Positions 15,929 to 25,633 of a stretch of DNA of 64,000 nt are shown here, in pieces. Each line of letters starts with the position of its first letter. Position 1 is the stretch's first letter. Made by a program: the position numbers and the translations under genes. Under the pieces are notes generated by a model. The model made no database searches, was not told where the DNA came from, and saw only the letters and a list, made by a program, of their open reading frames with translations. The DNA is from Chitinophaga sp. Lineage in GTDB: Bacteria > Bacteroidota > Bacteroidia > Chitinophagales > Chitinophagaceae. The stretch spans positions 310,001 to 374,000 of the forward strand of contig NZ_JAFAIX010000012.1 of the NCBI RefSeq assembly GCF_019236475.1, written 5' to 3'.

Positions 15929-18679
15929 TTATTCAGGTTCGAAACCGAGCATAAAGGTGAACTTAGCCGCATTCTTCAGACCCTGACCTGGCTGCAGTCT
16001 GTCAAATCCTATACCATAATCAAACCCAAGCAATCCAAACATTGGCAGATAGAAACGCATACCCAAACCAGCAGAACGACGCAGCCTAAACGGATTGTAA
16101 TCCTGAATATCACGATAACCATTCGCCGCCTCTACGAAAGCCAAACCAAAGATGGTGGAACTTGGATTCAGACTGAATGGATAACGCAGCTCCATCACAT
16201 ACTTGTTGAATACAGTAAATCCTTCATAACCTGCAGGTTGTCCGCTTTCCGGATTCACAGCCGGATTAGAGGTATAATACACCGGATAACCTCTCTGAGA
16301 GATGATATCACGATCATAGATAGCAAAGTTGCTCAAACCATCTCCACCCAACTCAAATCGACCAAACGGCGACAGGGTAGTACGGTTGTTGTATCGACCA
16401 ATATAACCAAACTTAGCAGCCACTTTCAGTACGAACTGTTTGTTATCGCTACCCATTGGCTTACTCAAAGGCACATACCATTCTGCATTAAAGCGGTACT
16501 TCTGGTACTCGATAAATTTGAACTGTTCTGCAATTGGCTCGTTCTGATAATTCTTGCTTGGATTAAACACAGAATAAGGCGGCGTGAACTGTCCAGACAA
16601 CATGAAGTTGGAACCACTACGCGGGAAGATCTGCTGATCCACAGAAGAACGCGCCAGGGTCAGTTTCAAGTTGACGTTGTTCGCATTACCATTGGAGAAA
16701 CCTGGAATACCGAAGTAGTTATAGTTTCTCAGTCTATACTGTTGATAGTTCACAGAATAAATCAGAGAGAAATAGTCATCTGGCCATTTCAACTGCTTAC
16801 CCAGTGATACAGACGCACCCAATACGCGGAAACTTCCGTTTGGTGAAGTAGTGGTATCGTTATAAAGGCGTTTGTAATAATCATTGTACGCATATGGATT
16901 CTGGTAGCTGCTATAGAAGCTCACAGAAAACTGATTTCTCTTCTTTCCACCCAGCCAAGGCTCGGTGAAGGAAAAGTTATAAGAACGATATGCTTTACCG
17001 TTAGAAGAGACACGGATAGACAGTTTCTGACCATCTCCACTTGGTAAAGGATCCCAAGTCTCTTTCTTAAAGATATTCCGTAAAGAGAAGTTGTTAAACG
17101 TAACACCCAAGGTACCGGTCAGACCGATATAACCACCCCAACCTGCAGAAAGCTCTAACTGGTCGTTGGCTTTTTCTTCTACGGTATAGTCGATATCCAC
17201 AGTACCGTCTTGTACGTTAGGTACGGGGTTCATACCAATTTTCTCCGGGTTGAAGAAACCAAGGTTGGCAATCTCACGGTTAGAACGAATCAGATCCTGA
17301 CGAGAGAATTTCTCTCCTGGAATAGTACGCAACTCACGACGGATTACGTGTTCGTTGGTTTTTTCGTTACCAGCAATACGTACTTCCTTAATGGTAGCCT
17401 GCGGACCTTCACGCAAACGGATCTCATAATCGATCGTATCTCCGTGGATGGCTGTTTCAACCGGATCAATCTGGAAGAACAAATAACCATAGTCCATGTA
17501 AGCACCGGTGATATCACCACCTTCCTGAGACATTTGTTTACCTAATCTTTTTTCCAGCAGTTCCAGGTTATAGATATCTCCTTTCTTAATTCCCAGCATG
17601 CGGGTCAGCAGAGAGTCAGAATATCTTACGTTTCCTTTCCAGGTAATATCCCCGAAATAATATTTTTTACCCTCAGATACCTGGATTTCTACATTCAGGT
17701 TCTTACTAGCATTGTTGTAGGTGGTATCCTTTACGATCAATGCATCCCTAAAACCATTCTTGTTATAGTACGCGATGATCTTGCCTTTATCTTCAATGTA
17801 TTTAGCTTCATTGAATTTGGCAGAACTGAACAATTTAAAGCGGAAATAAGGGTCCAACTTTTCCAGTGCCCTAGTAGGCTGCAGGAATCCGTAGGTCTGC
17901 CAGAATTGATCTGACTCCGGGATTGAGTCCTTATAAATTACCTTGGTATCAGGATGCAGCGTGATGCGGGTCATCTCATGTGTCCCTTTCATACGCTTTT
18001 TCAGCCTGCTGTCAGCAATATTATAGTTATCAACGATATTGATAGTGCTTACGCGGGTTTTGTTGCCTTTATCAATTGTAAAAATGATAACAGCACTGTT
18101 TACCGCGCCACTGTCGATTCGTTGATCCACCCTTACGGTAGCGTTGCCGAAGCCTTTATCAGCATAAAATTTATGTACAACCCCGATGACGTTTTGTTTA
18201 ACGCCTTCACTGAGTACGTTTCCTTTGCGGAGGCCAGCTTTACCGGAGATTTCATCCGCTTCTGCTTTTTTGATACCTCTGAAAGAGAAACTACCAATAC
18301 GAGGCATTTCCACGAGTTCTATTTCCAGCCAGATCTTACCATCTTCGATTTTGGTCACATTGATACCACCACCGGCAAACAGTCGCTGAGACCAAAGGTT
18401 TTGCAGCGCTTTTGCAAACTGGTCACCGCCAGGGTATACGATCTTATCCCCTACATTGAGGCCGGACAGAGACAGCAGCAATGATTTGTCGAGGTATTGT
18501 GTACCAGCAATTGTGATATCTGCAATCTCATATTGTTGCGGTGTACCCACATTGCTGGGAAATTCAACCGGTGGATTAGCATGTGTTGGTGGGAGGGTAT
18601 CTTTCTGCTGAGCAGATACACGCATTCCCGCACCACATAATGCTATAGCCAACAGGCCCTTAGGAAATAATTTCTTCAT
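15929..18679 (-). CDS. bamA: Outer-membrane protein assembly factor BamA
   Basis: About 916 residues from ATG 18679 (MKKLFPKGLLAIALCGAGMRVSAQ, a good signal peptide); ATG 18709 would add ten residues in front of it. Five POTRA repeats are expected across about 45-500, including YEIADITIAGTQYLDKSLLL, KIWLEIELVEMPRIGSFSFRG and ATIKEVRIAGNEKTNEHVIRRELRTIPGEKFSR. A C-terminal 16-strand barrel ends LPMFGLLGFDYGIGFD...FTFMLGFEPE. BamA is the essential insertase for outer-membrane beta-barrels. The start lies inside the 3' end of uppS (20-base overlap), which suggests translational coupling. Confidence 0.95.
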   Translation of the reverse strand: MKKLFPKGLLAIALCGAGMRVSAQQKDTLPPTHANPPVEFPSNVGTPQQYEIADITIAGTQYLDKSLLLSLSGLNVGDKIVYPGGDQFAKALQNLWSQRLFAGGGINVTKIEDGKIWLEIELVEMPRIGSFSFRGIKKAEADEISGKAGLRKGNVLSEGVKQNVIGVVHKFYADKGFGNATVRVDQRIDSGAVNSAVIIFTIDKGNKTRVSTINIVDNYNIADSRLKKRMKGTHEMTRITLHPDTKVIYKDSIPESDQFWQTYGFLQPTRALEKLDPYFRFKLFSSAKFNEAKYIEDKGKIIAYYNKNGFRDALIVKDTTYNNASKNLNVEIQVSEGKKYYFGDITWKGNVRYSDSLLTRMLGIKKGDIYNLELLEKRLGKQMSQEGGDITGAYMDYGYLFFQIDPVETAIHGDTIDYEIRLREGPQATIKEVRIAGNEKTNEHVIRRELRTIPGEKFSRQDLIRSNREIANLGFFNPEKIGMNPVPNVQDGTVDIDYTVEEKANDQLELSAGWGGYIGLTGTLGVTFNNFSLRNIFKKETWDPLPSGDGQKLSIRVSSNGKAYRSYNFSFTEPWLGGKKRNQFSVSFYSSYQNPYAYNDYYKRLYNDTTTSPNGSFRVLGASVSLGKQLKWPDDYFSLIYSVNYQQYRLRNYNYFGIPGFSNGNANNVNLKLTLARSSVDQQIFPRSGSNFMLSGQFTPPYSVFNPSKNYQNEPIAEQFKFIEYQKYRFNAEWYVPLSKPMGSDNKQFVLKVAAKFGYIGRYNNRTTLSPFGRFELGGDGLSNFAIYDRDIISQRGYPVYYTSNPAVNPESGQPAGYEGFTVFNKYVMELRYPFSLNPSSTIFGLAFVEAANGYRDIQDYNPFRLRRSAGLGMRFYLPMFGLLGFDYGIGFDRLQPGQGLKNAAKFTFMLGFEPE

Positions 18680-19421
18680 TCTGCTGAATTTGTTCGCTTG
18701 TTTTGCCAAAACGCCTTTCTCTGGTTTGGTAATTTAAGATGGCTTCGTAAAGATTCTCATTGCGGAAGTCCGGCCAACGGGTATCTGTAAAGTACAGTTC
18801 CGCATAAGCCAACTGGTATAAAAGGAAATTACTGATCCGGCATTCTCCACTGGTACGGATCATCAATTCCGGATCAGGTAATCCGGCAGTACAGAGATAT
18901 TTCTCGAATACATCGGCGGAAACTGTTGCCGGGTCCAGCATACCTTTTTGGGCATCAGCTGCAATTTTTTTGGCCGCATTCACAATTTCCCACCTGGCGC
19001 TATAGCTAAGGGCCATGATCAGGTTCAGACCGGTGTTATGGCTGGTAAGCGCTATCGCCTCCTCCATTTCTTGCCGTGCCTGGCCTGGCAACATCGCCAG
19101 GTCCCCGATCACATTCAGCCTGATATTATTTTTAGAGAGGGTATTCACTTCCTTACGGATAGTGTTTACCAACAGTTCCATTATGCCATTTACTTCATAA
19201 ACTGGGCGGTCCCAGTTCTCGGTTGAAAAAGCGTATAGGGTAAGATAGCCTATTCCTAGTTCCGCACAGGCTTCAACTATATTTCGCACACTTTCTACTC
19301 CTTCATGATGCCCATACAGCCTGTCTTGTCCCCTCTCTTTTGCCCAACGACCATTCCCGTCCATGATTATGGCGATATGTTTCGGTAGCCGTTGTAAGTC
19401 CAATTTATCCTTCAAACTCAT
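18660..19421 (-). CDS. uppS: Undecaprenyl diphosphate synthase (isoprenyl transferase)
   Basis: 253 residues with all cis-prenyltransferase landmarks: HIAIIMDGNGRWAKERG near 15-31 (the Asp of MDGNGRW binds Mg-diphosphate), GHHEGVESVRNIVEAC, YLTLYAFSTENWDRP, and the C-terminal PDPELMIRTSGECRISNFLLYQLAYAELYFTDTRWPDF. It makes the C55 lipid carrier for peptidoglycan and surface glycans. Fused in sequence to the bamA gene start by overlap and preceded by the DUF6089 barrel gene, it belongs to the conserved envelope cluster of Bacteroidota. Confidence 0.95.
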   Translation of the reverse strand: MSLKDKLDLQRLPKHIAIIMDGNGRWAKERGQDRLYGHHEGVESVRNIVEACAELGIGYLTLYAFSTENWDRPVYEVNGIMELLVNTIRKEVNTLSKNNIRLNVIGDLAMLPGQARQEMEEAIALTSHNTGLNLIMALSYSARWEIVNAAKKIAADAQKGMLDPATVSADVFEKYLCTAGLPDPELMIRTSGECRISNFLLYQLAYAELYFTDTRWPDFRNENLYEAILNYQTRERRFGKTSEQIQQNEEIIS

Positions 19422-19638
19422 TTGTGTCAGGCGTATTATTACAGATTATACAGATTTACTAAAAGTGTGCAAAGATACAAAAATAGAGTAATGACTTTTT
19501 TGGCCAAACACGGCAGGGGGTTTTAACGTAGTTTTAACAGCGAAGTCAACACCAGCGGGCTTTTTCAGCTTTTCGCAGGTATTGTTCGGCTGTTTAACGG
19601 GAAACTTGGTCTGCCGGTAGAAAGCCCGGCAAAGGTAT

Positions 19639-20505
19639 CTAAAATTTACAGTGGTAGGAGGTAAATAATATGCTTATCGAGAGTTCAATGGTGAGATATT
19701 GATCTTTATCGCGGCTATTCCCCCGCTGACGGCCCTGTACACCGATTGGCGTACCCGTCGCCCCGGACCTATCTTGTAACTGGTAAGCCACACTTGGCTG
19801 CCCATTTGCCAACGGAGGAAACGCCCCCGGCCCAGCATAGGTAGTACTTACATCATCCAAATAATCCGTACCAGTATACCGGTATACGGCCTCTAAGGCC
19901 ACATTCACTTTTTTTGATATATTATACTTGAACCCTCCGCCTATCAGCCAGGCATAAGAAAATAAACTATATGGCTTGCGGTCCGGGTACAAGGCACTCC
20001 CCTGTCCCTCCGTATGTAACGGCTGCAGGTAATATTTCTGCCCATCCAAGTAGGCATATGGATTAAAATGAAAACCAGAGAGCCCTCCCGTGAAATAAGG
20101 AGAGAAACGCTTATCTAGTGAGCCTGGCTCAAACCGAAAAAAGTTGAAATCCCCCTGTAAAGCCAGTTCGTATAAATTGGTATTGAAACTCAGGTTACGC
20201 CTGCGCTCAAACTCATTTTTATTATAGGCATCAGAATACCCCAGTTGCATAAACCGGCCATGCACCCGCACCCCAATATAATCGTTCATGTATTTCCGGT
20301 AGTAAATACCCACCGACGGCTTGGGCGTTTTCAAAGAAAATCTCGTATTCAAATCGCCAAAATACTGTGCTGCGCCAACTGATACTCCCAACTCCCCCAC
20401 ATATTCCAGCTCATTTTGCGCTTTAACAGTGTTGGCCAGCAATAATCCTGACGCTAACAGCACCGCAAATACGAAGTTCCCAGGATAAAAAAATGTTTTC
20501 AGCAT
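19639..20505 (-). CDS. DUF6089-family outer-membrane beta-barrel protein
   Basis: 288 residues: a signal peptide ending at VKAQ, then an antiparallel barrel pattern (YVGELGVSVGAAQYFGDLN, PSVGIYYRKYMNDYIGVRVHGRFMQLGY, LYELALQGDFNFF, YAWLIGGGFKYNISKKVNVALEAVYRYT) closing with a terminal strand. Function unknown. The family is almost always next to uppS and bamA in this phylum, which suggests a part in outer-membrane assembly, but that is inferred from context only. The 217 bases upstream of uppS separate it from the next gene. Confidence 0.82.
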   Translation of the reverse strand: MLKTFFYPGNFVFAVLLASGLLLANTVKAQNELEYVGELGVSVGAAQYFGDLNTRFSLKTPKPSVGIYYRKYMNDYIGVRVHGRFMQLGYSDAYNKNEFERRRNLSFNTNLYELALQGDFNFFRFEPGSLDKRFSPYFTGGLSGFHFNPYAYLDGQKYYLQPLHTEGQGSALYPDRKPYSLFSYAWLIGGGFKYNISKKVNVALEAVYRYTGTDYLDDVSTTYAGPGAFPPLANGQPSVAYQLQDRSGATGTPIGVQGRQRGNSRDKDQYLTIELSISILFTSYHCKF

Positions 20506-20577
20506 AAATCAGTTATACTTAAACGCTATAATGCGGGATTTATTTAATATGTGACAGAGGAATTTTTTGGGCGCCCA

Positions 20578-21468
20578 TTATATCTTAATCATATTCCGGG
20601 CATCAATACCCCACAACAGCTTATTACGCAGGGTATGCAGGAAATTACTATCGTCCAAACGCAACAGACTCAATTTGAAGGTCTCTTTTCGTATAGCCAG
20701 TTGGACATGGTTATCAATCGTTTCCATCCTGGAATCAAGGGTACAGAGAAATTGATCACTACGGCCCTCTACTTCAAAAGAAATCACATTATTATCCGGG
20801 ACAATGATTGGTCTTACATTTAAATTATGAGGGGCCACCGGGGTAATCACAAAGTTGCCAGCATCTGGAAACACAATCGGACCGCCACAACTCAAAGAAT
20901 ATCCCGTAGACCCAGTTGGGGTAGACACAATCAATCCATCCGCCCAATAGGTGTTCAGAAACTCTCCGTTGAGATAAGTATGGATCTTCACCATCGCAGA
21001 AGTATCCTTCTTGTGAATGGTGAATTCATTCAATGCATAGGGAATCTCCCCGAATAACGGGATGTTTGCATCCAGGTGCAATAAACTACGCTGATCTACC
21101 ACATAAGTACGGTGTAACAACGCCTGTACCAAGGCATGAATCTCATCTTTACCAATACTGGCCAGGAATCCAAGTCGCCCGAAGTTGATTCCTATCACAG
21201 GAATATTTGTATCGCGGACATAGCAAACAGTATCCAATAGGGTACCATCCCCTCCCAAACTGATGAGGAACTCTATACGGCCAGGCAACTCTTCTGCACG
21301 GGAAAATACTTCAGGAGCGGTATCAAAAGGGATATGTTGTTGTAGGGTTCGGTAGAATGGTTCATAAATAATCGCCGTAATCTCTGCGCGATTCAGTTCA
21401 TCCAGCAATAATCGGATGTTTGAAATGTCTTCAGTAATAAAACCACGGCTATAAAGTGCTACCTGCAT
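20578..21468 (-). CDS. nadK: NAD kinase
   Basis: 296 residues. Shows the diacylglycerol-kinase-like GGDGTLLDTV near 75-84, where Asp is catalytic, followed by IPVIGINFGRLGFLASI and ALNEFTIHKKDTSAM (NE motif), DGLIVSTPTGSTGYSLSCGGPIVFP and VRPIIVPDNNVI. It phosphorylates NAD to NADP in the cytoplasm. It sits between the short Omp85 gene (11 bases upstream) and the DUF6089 gene. This neighbourhood is conserved in Bacteroidota even though the biochemical link to envelope biogenesis is not obvious. Confidence 0.94.
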   Translation of the reverse strand: MQVALYSRGFITEDISNIRLLLDELNRAEITAIIYEPFYRTLQQHIPFDTAPEVFSRAEELPGRIEFLISLGGDGTLLDTVCYVRDTNIPVIGINFGRLGFLASIGKDEIHALVQALLHRTYVVDQRSLLHLDANIPLFGEIPYALNEFTIHKKDTSAMVKIHTYLNGEFLNTYWADGLIVSTPTGSTGYSLSCGGPIVFPDAGNFVITPVAPHNLNVRPIIVPDNNVISFEVEGRSDQFLCTLDSRMETIDNHVQLAIRKETFKLSLLRLDDSNFLHTLRNKLLWGIDARNMIKI

Positions 21469-21479
21469 ACCTATTAACT

Positions 21480-22895
21480 TTACATATCTATACTCGTGTG
21501 TAAAAATAGTCCTTTTTGACCTAACTGGTTAACACTGTACTCTATACGCAAACAAGTATCATAGAATGAAACGATGTCTAGCCCTACTCCACCGGTATAT
21601 AGCATCTGATTATTCAGCGTACCATTACCAGGGAACTTCGAATAACTATAGCCCGTGTCTCCATAAGCCTTTACAAATATTCTTAGTGGTACTGCACTGA
21701 ATTTCTTAGGCACAATCGGAAGTCTGAAACGGGTGGAAAGCACTTCCTGACGCAAGGTGCTCTTCAGTATAGCGAAGCTGGTACCGTCTATTACATAATA
21801 CTCCAGCCCACGCAGGTAATCATCTGAATATCCCAAAGCCTGACGGTTTATATATGGCTGCTGTGCCCCGAATTTAGCCTGACTGCGTAGTCCAAGTGCA
21901 AAGTAGGTTTTCGCATATAACTGCCAGTATTTAGCTGCATTGATGCGGATATGCACATCATTGACGTCATTTAATCCTGCAAAGCCTCGCTTCCCAATCT
22001 CCCCCAACAAGTGAATCCCTCTGAGCGGATACTGCCAACTATCCGCTTGGGTGTAAGTCACCCGATAAACGAGGTCCAGGAATTGGGCCCGTTTACGGCC
22101 GTCTCCCAGGTAATTTGGATTTATAAGTAATACAGAATCAGCAACTTCTTCATAATTATAGGTCAAAGTTGCCTGATGCCGTGTATTAATTCCCGGCCGA
22201 TAACTATAAGTCAGCCCTATATTATAAACCTGTCTTACAAAATCATCCTGGCGGAAAAATAGTTGTTTATTGAAGGAAGTACTATCGTTCACCTCCCTGT
22301 TTCGACTATACGAAAACAGGATGCCCAGTCCATGTTGATATTTTTTATCGATATAAGGTACGCTGTATTGAAAGACGATACGCTGCGTATAGCCAAATTG
22401 GATGGCGGCATAAAGGGCGTCGTTACGGCCGGTGAGATTTCCCTGCGTGCCTTTTAATCCAATATTGACGCGGCTCAGGCTATGCTTTTTTTCCACCCAC
22501 CACTGATTGAAGTTACGGTCTGCCAGTTTAAGCACCGGCACAGCGATGGTATACCATCTCTCCCAAACATCAAAAGTGATGTCTGCTTCTTCGCCTTCCC
22601 AGTTGACAACATTGGCGGTAACATTGAGAAAGAGGGAGGTATTGAGGAGTTGCTTTCTATTTTCTTCCAGCGTTTCTGCCAGATTATTTAGGTAGATGGT
22701 ATCTCCGGGAACCACATTCAGCTCTCTAAGGATGATGGAGGTACGTGTTTTCTTATTTCCCGTCACATTGATATGGCGTACGATCAGGTAGCCGCCTTTG
22801 TTGGCAGTAGTAGCCGTAGTATCCTGGGCTGCCACTGGCAACAGATCTCCGAGCAGGCACAATATGACCAGCAGTAAACAGCAGTGTCTCAGCAT
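21480..22895 (-). CDS. Short Omp85-family outer-membrane protein with one POTRA
   Basis: 471 residues. A signal peptide (LLVILCLLGDLLPVAAQ) is followed by one POTRA-like domain (LIVRHINVTGNKKTRTSIILRELNVVPGDTIYLNNLAETLEENRKQLLNTSLFLNVTANV, about 35-110) and a beta-barrel resembling the bacterial surface antigen domain, with GRKRAQFLDLVYRVTYTQADSWQYPLRGIHLLGEIGKRGF and a final strand. It is much smaller than BamA. It could be a TamA-like or patatin-type translocation pore, or a specialised insertase. It is 11 bases upstream of nadK and probably cotranscribed. Function is unproven. Confidence 0.8.
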   Translation of the reverse strand: MLRHCCLLLVILCLLGDLLPVAAQDTTATTANKGGYLIVRHINVTGNKKTRTSIILRELNVVPGDTIYLNNLAETLEENRKQLLNTSLFLNVTANVVNWEGEEADITFDVWERWYTIAVPVLKLADRNFNQWWVEKKHSLSRVNIGLKGTQGNLTGRNDALYAAIQFGYTQRIVFQYSVPYIDKKYQHGLGILFSYSRNREVNDSTSFNKQLFFRQDDFVRQVYNIGLTYSYRPGINTRHQATLTYNYEEVADSVLLINPNYLGDGRKRAQFLDLVYRVTYTQADSWQYPLRGIHLLGEIGKRGFAGLNDVNDVHIRINAAKYWQLYAKTYFALGLRSQAKFGAQQPYINRQALGYSDDYLRGLEYYVIDGTSFAILKSTLRQEVLSTRFRLPIVPKKFSAVPLRIFVKAYGDTGYSYSKFPGNGTLNNQMLYTGGVGLDIVSFYDTCLRIEYSVNQLGQKGLFLHTSIDM

Positions 22896-22949
22896 GTAGG
22901 CATCAAGCGTTGATGAAGAAAACCAAATATAACAATTTGGCGATGGAAA

Positions 22950-23612
22950 TTACATGCTGATATAATTCATCAGCAAATCATAATTCTTTTTAACGAGATC
23001 TTCTTCCTGTACTTCGGAAAAGAGGTATTTGATGGTGTAGCTAAAGCGTTCGAAAGTGGCTATCAGCCCCTGTAGATCGAGGCGATTGGTTTTGAGCAGC
23101 ACTTCTAAGCGGCCGGTTTGGGGATCGGTAAGCGTTTGTACACTGAGGATGCTCACATCATTGGATTCAGCGATGCGAGCAATTTCACTGAGACTATAAT
23201 CTCGAGCGTCCATTTCCAATGCGATAAGACCTCCAGGATCTTTCACGGCATTGAACTGCGCAAGAGCAGCTATCAGCGTATCTTTCGTAATCAGTCCCAG
23301 ATAGTCGTTTTCTTTATTAACAACTGGCAGGACAGATAATTTGTATTCGTAAAACAGTTTGAGTGCTTCCAGATGGTGAGCCTGTTCAGGAATTGCTGGT
23401 TTGACGCCATTGATAGCGGCTGACTCCAGGAGGATTTCTGGATCGTCCCAATCCAGGACGTTATCTTCTTCCAAGAGCGCCACATACTTTCCATCCACAA
23501 CCAGCGGGAGTTGCGTAAGATGAAACTCGTTCATCAACCGCAACGCCTCAGATCCTGAATCTGTTTGATGCAGGACGGGTATGGTGGTGGATATGAGTTC
23601 TTTGGCAATCAT
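22950..23612 (-). CDS. CBS-domain protein with C-terminal ACT-like region
   Basis: 220 residues. Two CBS repeats at the N-terminus (ELISTTIPVLHQTDSGSEALRLMNEFHLTQLPLVVDGKYVALLEEDNVL and PAIPEQAHHLEALKLFYEYKLSVLPVVNKENDYLGLITKDTLI) form one Bateman module that usually binds adenine nucleotides. The C-terminal half (GGLIALEMDARDYSLSEIARIAESNDVSILSVQTLTDPQTGRLEVLLKTNRLDLQGLIATFERFSYTIKYLF) looks like an ACT fold. It precedes the Omp85 gene by 54 bases. Probably an energy-sensing regulator; the target is unknown. Confidence 0.82.
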   Translation of the reverse strand: MIAKELISTTIPVLHQTDSGSEALRLMNEFHLTQLPLVVDGKYVALLEEDNVLDWDDPEILLESAAINGVKPAIPEQAHHLEALKLFYEYKLSVLPVVNKENDYLGLITKDTLIAALAQFNAVKDPGGLIALEMDARDYSLSEIARIAESNDVSILSVQTLTDPQTGRLEVLLKTNRLDLQGLIATFERFSYTIKYLFSEVQEEDLVKKNYDLLMNYISM

Positions 23613-23731
23613 CGTCGTGTATTCTTACTACAATAATAACAAAGAAAATCCCAACAGAAAAAGAAATTCCATGAACAGGCTGTGAATGCCTTACTGCATT
23701 ATGCTAACATTGTTACACTATTCAATACCAA

Positions 23732-24514
23732 TTAGTTGGTAGATGTGTTCTGGAGGCTCATCAAAAACTTGCGAAGGATTTCATTGAATTCACCAGGAAC
23801 TTCCATCATAGGAGCATGCCCACACTTATCGATAAACTCGAGTTGGGAGTTAGGGATGAGTTTTTGGAACTCTTCGGCTACCATTGGTGGAGTGATGGTA
23901 TCGTTTTTACCCCAGATCAGCATAGTTGGTTGCTTAATCTCTGCCAGCTCTTCACCCAGGTTATGGCGGATAGCCGATTTAGCCAGGGTAATGATTTTAA
24001 TCACTTTAAGGCGGTTATTCACGATCTCGAACATTTCATCTACCAGTTCTTTGGTAGCCACCGCTGGATCGTAGAAGGTCAGTTCTGCTTTCTTGCGGAT
24101 ATATTCGTAGTCGCCGCGTTTAGGATAGGTTTCTCCCATACCGTTTTCGAACAGGCCTGAGCTACCGGTAAGAATCAGTGATTTTACTGGTGCTTCTGGA
24201 TGCTTCAGCAGATATACAAGTGCCACATGGCCTCCGAGGGAGTTCCCCAGCAGGTTAATGTTGGTATATCCTCTAGCTTCGACAAACTTATGTACGAATT
24301 TAGCCAGGCCGCCAACGGATGTTTCCAGGATATTTAAATCATACAGGGGCAGCATAGGGATGACCACCTTATTATATTGCTTGAAATACTCAATCATGTG
24401 CGAGAAGTTACTCAACGCACCAAATAAGCCATGCAATAGTAACAACGGTTCTCCCTCACCTTCTTCTATAAAACTAAATTTACCCTGTGTTTTGATTTCG
24501 TAATCCATTGCCAA
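23732..24514 (-). CDS. Alpha/beta-hydrolase fold protein
   Basis: 260 residues. The oxyanion region is LLLLHGLFGALSN, the nucleophile elbow is GNSLGGHVALVYL (Ser about 93), a late Asp lies in LIWGKNDTITPP, and the catalytic His is in IDKCGHAPMMEVP. No signal peptide, so cytoplasmic. Similar to MhpC/haloalkane-dehalogenase-like esterases. The start could also be ATG 24508. It lies between the CBS gene and cvpA on the same strand; substrate unknown. Confidence 0.85.
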   Translation of the reverse strand: MAMDYEIKTQGKFSFIEEGEGEPLLLLHGLFGALSNFSHMIEYFKQYNKVVIPMLPLYDLNILETSVGGLAKFVHKFVEARGYTNINLLGNSLGGHVALVYLLKHPEAPVKSLILTGSSGLFENGMGETYPKRGDYEYIRKKAELTFYDPAVATKELVDEMFEIVNNRLKVIKIITLAKSAIRHNLGEELAEIKQPTMLIWGKNDTITPPMVAEEFQKLIPNSQLEFIDKCGHAPMMEVPGEFNEILRKFLMSLQNTSTN

Positions 24515-24579
24515 ATCTTGAAAGTCAATTTTACGCTAAAATAAATCTTTTTATTAATCTAAATAATCTTTGCAGAGAG

Positions 24580-25122
24580 TCAACTAGACGGTATATGACG
24601 GGCTGCTCCATCGAAGAAAGTTTGCAACTGGGTAAATATATCTTTGAAAACAGGTATCACCTTTCCGGTATTATTCAATACCCACGGACCTACTTTTTCA
24701 ATATAGGGATATACTACAGACTGCAACTTGGTTTCGGGACTCAGCCAGTATAATTGGTTGGCAATCCACAACAAGACGCTGTAAATTATGATAAAAACCA
24801 GGCTGTACAATAAAATACCTCCTAATTTATTCAGCCAACCCAATAAAACCGCTTCTACCACTCTCTGCAGAGCGGTGGCTCCCAGCCTTACCAGCAATGC
24901 CACCACGGTAAAGAGGCAAATATAACAAAGTACAGGCAGCCAGATAAAATGCACATTCCAGTGGCGCTGCACGTACAATGCTGTTGCTGAACTGAGTTTA
25001 AGGGCTGCTGCCATCCCTAAAACCAGGCCTACTACGGAAAACACGGCTACAATAAGTCCCCGCGTATATCCTTTATAGACCGCAAAAACCATGAGGGCAG
25101 CAAAAACTACATCTATAGGCAT
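24580..25122 (-). CDS. CvpA-family inner-membrane protein
   Basis: 180 residues with four hydrophobic helices and the CvpA start pattern MPIDVVFAALMVFAVYKGYTRGLIVAVFSVVGLVLGMAAALKLS. CvpA was first linked to colicin V production and more recently to envelope stress tolerance. It lies 43 bases downstream of yqeY on the same strand. Confidence 0.87.
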   Translation of the reverse strand: MPIDVVFAALMVFAVYKGYTRGLIVAVFSVVGLVLGMAAALKLSSATALYVQRHWNVHFIWLPVLCYICLFTVVALLVRLGATALQRVVEAVLLGWLNKLGGILLYSLVFIIIYSVLLWIANQLYWLSPETKLQSVVYPYIEKVGPWVLNNTGKVIPVFKDIFTQLQTFFDGAARHIPSS

Positions 25123-25165
25123 GCGTAAAACAGGAGCTGGCAGGCGGTAAAACCTGCCAGATATA

Positions 25166-25615
25166 TTATTTCAGTAATTCCTTTACCATGGCGGAAATAG
25201 CTTTTCCATCCGCCTTACCTGCCAGTTGCTTGGTAGCAGCACCCATCACCTTGCCCATATCAGCAGGAGAAGATGCGCCTACGCTAGCGATGATTTCAGT
25301 CAGTGCTGCACGCAGTTCTGCTTCATCCATTTGTTTAGGCAGGAAGCGCTCGATCACCACCAGTTCCTCTTCTTCTTTTACAGCGAGGTCCTGACGGTTC
25401 TGCTGCTGGAAGATTTCCAGGGAATCGCGGCGTTGTTTGGCCAATTTTTGCAGCAGTTTGGTTTCATCTGCTTCTGTCAATTCTCCGGAACCACCTTCTG
25501 CTGTTTTGGCCAGCAGGATGGCCGCTTTGATAGCGCGCAGTGCACGGAGGTCTGCTTCTTTCTTACCCAGCATCGCAGTTTTGATCTCTGCGTTGATGTT
25601 TAATTCTAATGACAT
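25166..25615 (-). CDS. GatB/YqeY-domain protein
   Basis: 149 residues matching the YqeY family: MLGKKEADLRALRAIKAAILLAKTAEGG..., LTEADETKLLQKLAKQRRDSLEIFQQQNRQDLAVKEEEELVVIERFLPKQM, and the C-terminal DMGKVMGAATKQLAGKADGKAISAMVKELL. The fold equals the tail domain of GatB, which binds tRNA in the amidotransferase complex; stand-alone YqeY has no firmly assigned activity. It is 18 bases downstream of gldC. Confidence 0.9.
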   Translation of the reverse strand: MSLELNINAEIKTAMLGKKEADLRALRAIKAAILLAKTAEGGSGELTEADETKLLQKLAKQRRDSLEIFQQQNRQDLAVKEEEELVVIERFLPKQMDEAELRAALTEIIASVGASSPADMGKVMGAATKQLAGKADGKAISAMVKELLK

Positions 25616-25633
25616 ATGGTTAAGTTTAATGGA

